A stretch of 5,761 bases of DNA from an uncultured Haemophilus sp. (GTDB taxonomy: Bacteria > Pseudomonadota > Gammaproteobacteria > Enterobacterales > Pasteurellaceae): contig NZ_CAJLNI010000117.1 of assembly GCF_905207935.1 (NCBI RefSeq), positions 1 to 5,761 on the forward strand, written 5' to 3'. The notes beneath the pieces were generated by a model, which was not told where the DNA came from, did no database searches, and saw only the letters and a program-made list of their open reading frames with translations. Positions 5,697 through 5,761 of the stretch are shown here, piece after piece. Made by a program: the position numbers and the translations under genes. The number at the start of each line of letters is the position of its first letter. Positions within the stretch are counted from its first letter, which is position 1.

Positions 5697-5761
5697 ATGA
5701 CTACAAACACTCAATCTCGCCAAACGTGGTCTAGCCGACTAACTTATGTGCTCACCGTTGC
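5697..5761 (+). CDS. Sodium-dependent transporter of the NSS (SNF) type, N-terminus only (partial at 3' edge)
   Basis: The first 21 codons are visible and read MTTNTQSRQTWSSRLTYVLT and onward to the window edge. The Arg-x-x-Trp-x-Ser-Arg-Leu pattern running into a hydrophobic segment is the typical start of bacterial neurotransmitter:sodium symporter proteins, where the first span follows directly. I recall H. influenzae having an uncharacterised sodium-dependent transporter next to nth, which fits. The gene starts 26 bases after nth. GGAA at 5687-5690, 6 bases before the ATG, is the likely ribosome binding site. No terminator lies in the gap, so it may be read through from the rsx operon. 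The substrate cannot be inferred, and most of the protein is outside the window. Confidence 0.65.
   Translation, partial: MTTNTQSRQTWSSRLTYVLTV

Noticed and set aside
5531..5734. 67-codon + strand frame overlapping the end of nth and the transporter start.
   Set aside because: It is an alternate-frame reading of the conserved nth iron-sulfur region with no recognisable product.
1..5761. CRISPR arrays, transposases, tRNA or rRNA genes.
   Set aside because: None was seen; the window is fully occupied by a compact operon apart from gaps of at most 26 bases.

Overview
The window is the core of an Rnf/Rsx electron-transport operon from a Pasteurellaceae bacterium of the Haemophilus/Aggregatibacter type. 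Two things place it there. The proteins read like Haemophilus Rnf subunits as I recall them. The DNA also carries four perfect copies of the 9-bp Haemophilus-type DNA uptake signal (AAGTGCGGT and its complement). The base composition is AT-rich. I cannot name the species.

All genes lie on the + strand and are packed almost without gaps. The order is the last codons of rsxA (1-12), a 24-codon small ORF for a single-span membrane peptide (9-83), rsxB (83-667), rsxC (669-2594), rsxD (2609-3691), rsxG (3691-4317), rsxE (4328-5038), nth for endonuclease III (5035-5670), and the first 21 codons of a sodium-dependent transporter of the NSS type (from 5697). Junctions are overlaps (ATGA or TAATG) or gaps of 1 to 26 bases. 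No promoter and no + strand terminator is visible, so the window sits inside one long transcription unit. No stretch over 300 bases lacks a gene.

RsxA to RsxE and RsxG together form a membrane complex that moves electrons between NAD(H) and ferredoxin-like carriers, coupled to ion movement in characterised relatives. RsxC is the NADH/FMN/iron-sulfur peripheral subunit. RsxB is the polyferredoxin. RsxD and RsxG carry covalent FMN. RsxA and RsxE form the membrane core. Nth is a [4Fe-4S] base-excision repair glycosylase that often sits beside rnf genes in gammaproteobacteria. All key cofactor residues I looked for are present, and no gene is visibly broken.

Two points deserve a second look. The first is the small ORF between rsxA and rsxB, which overlaps both neighbours by stop/start signals and sits where rsxB has no clear ribosome binding site. 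The second is that all four uptake signals occur as two inverted pairs inside coding DNA, one in the RsxC tail and one in an N-terminal extension of RsxE. The rsxE pair also has the form of an antisense-strand terminator.
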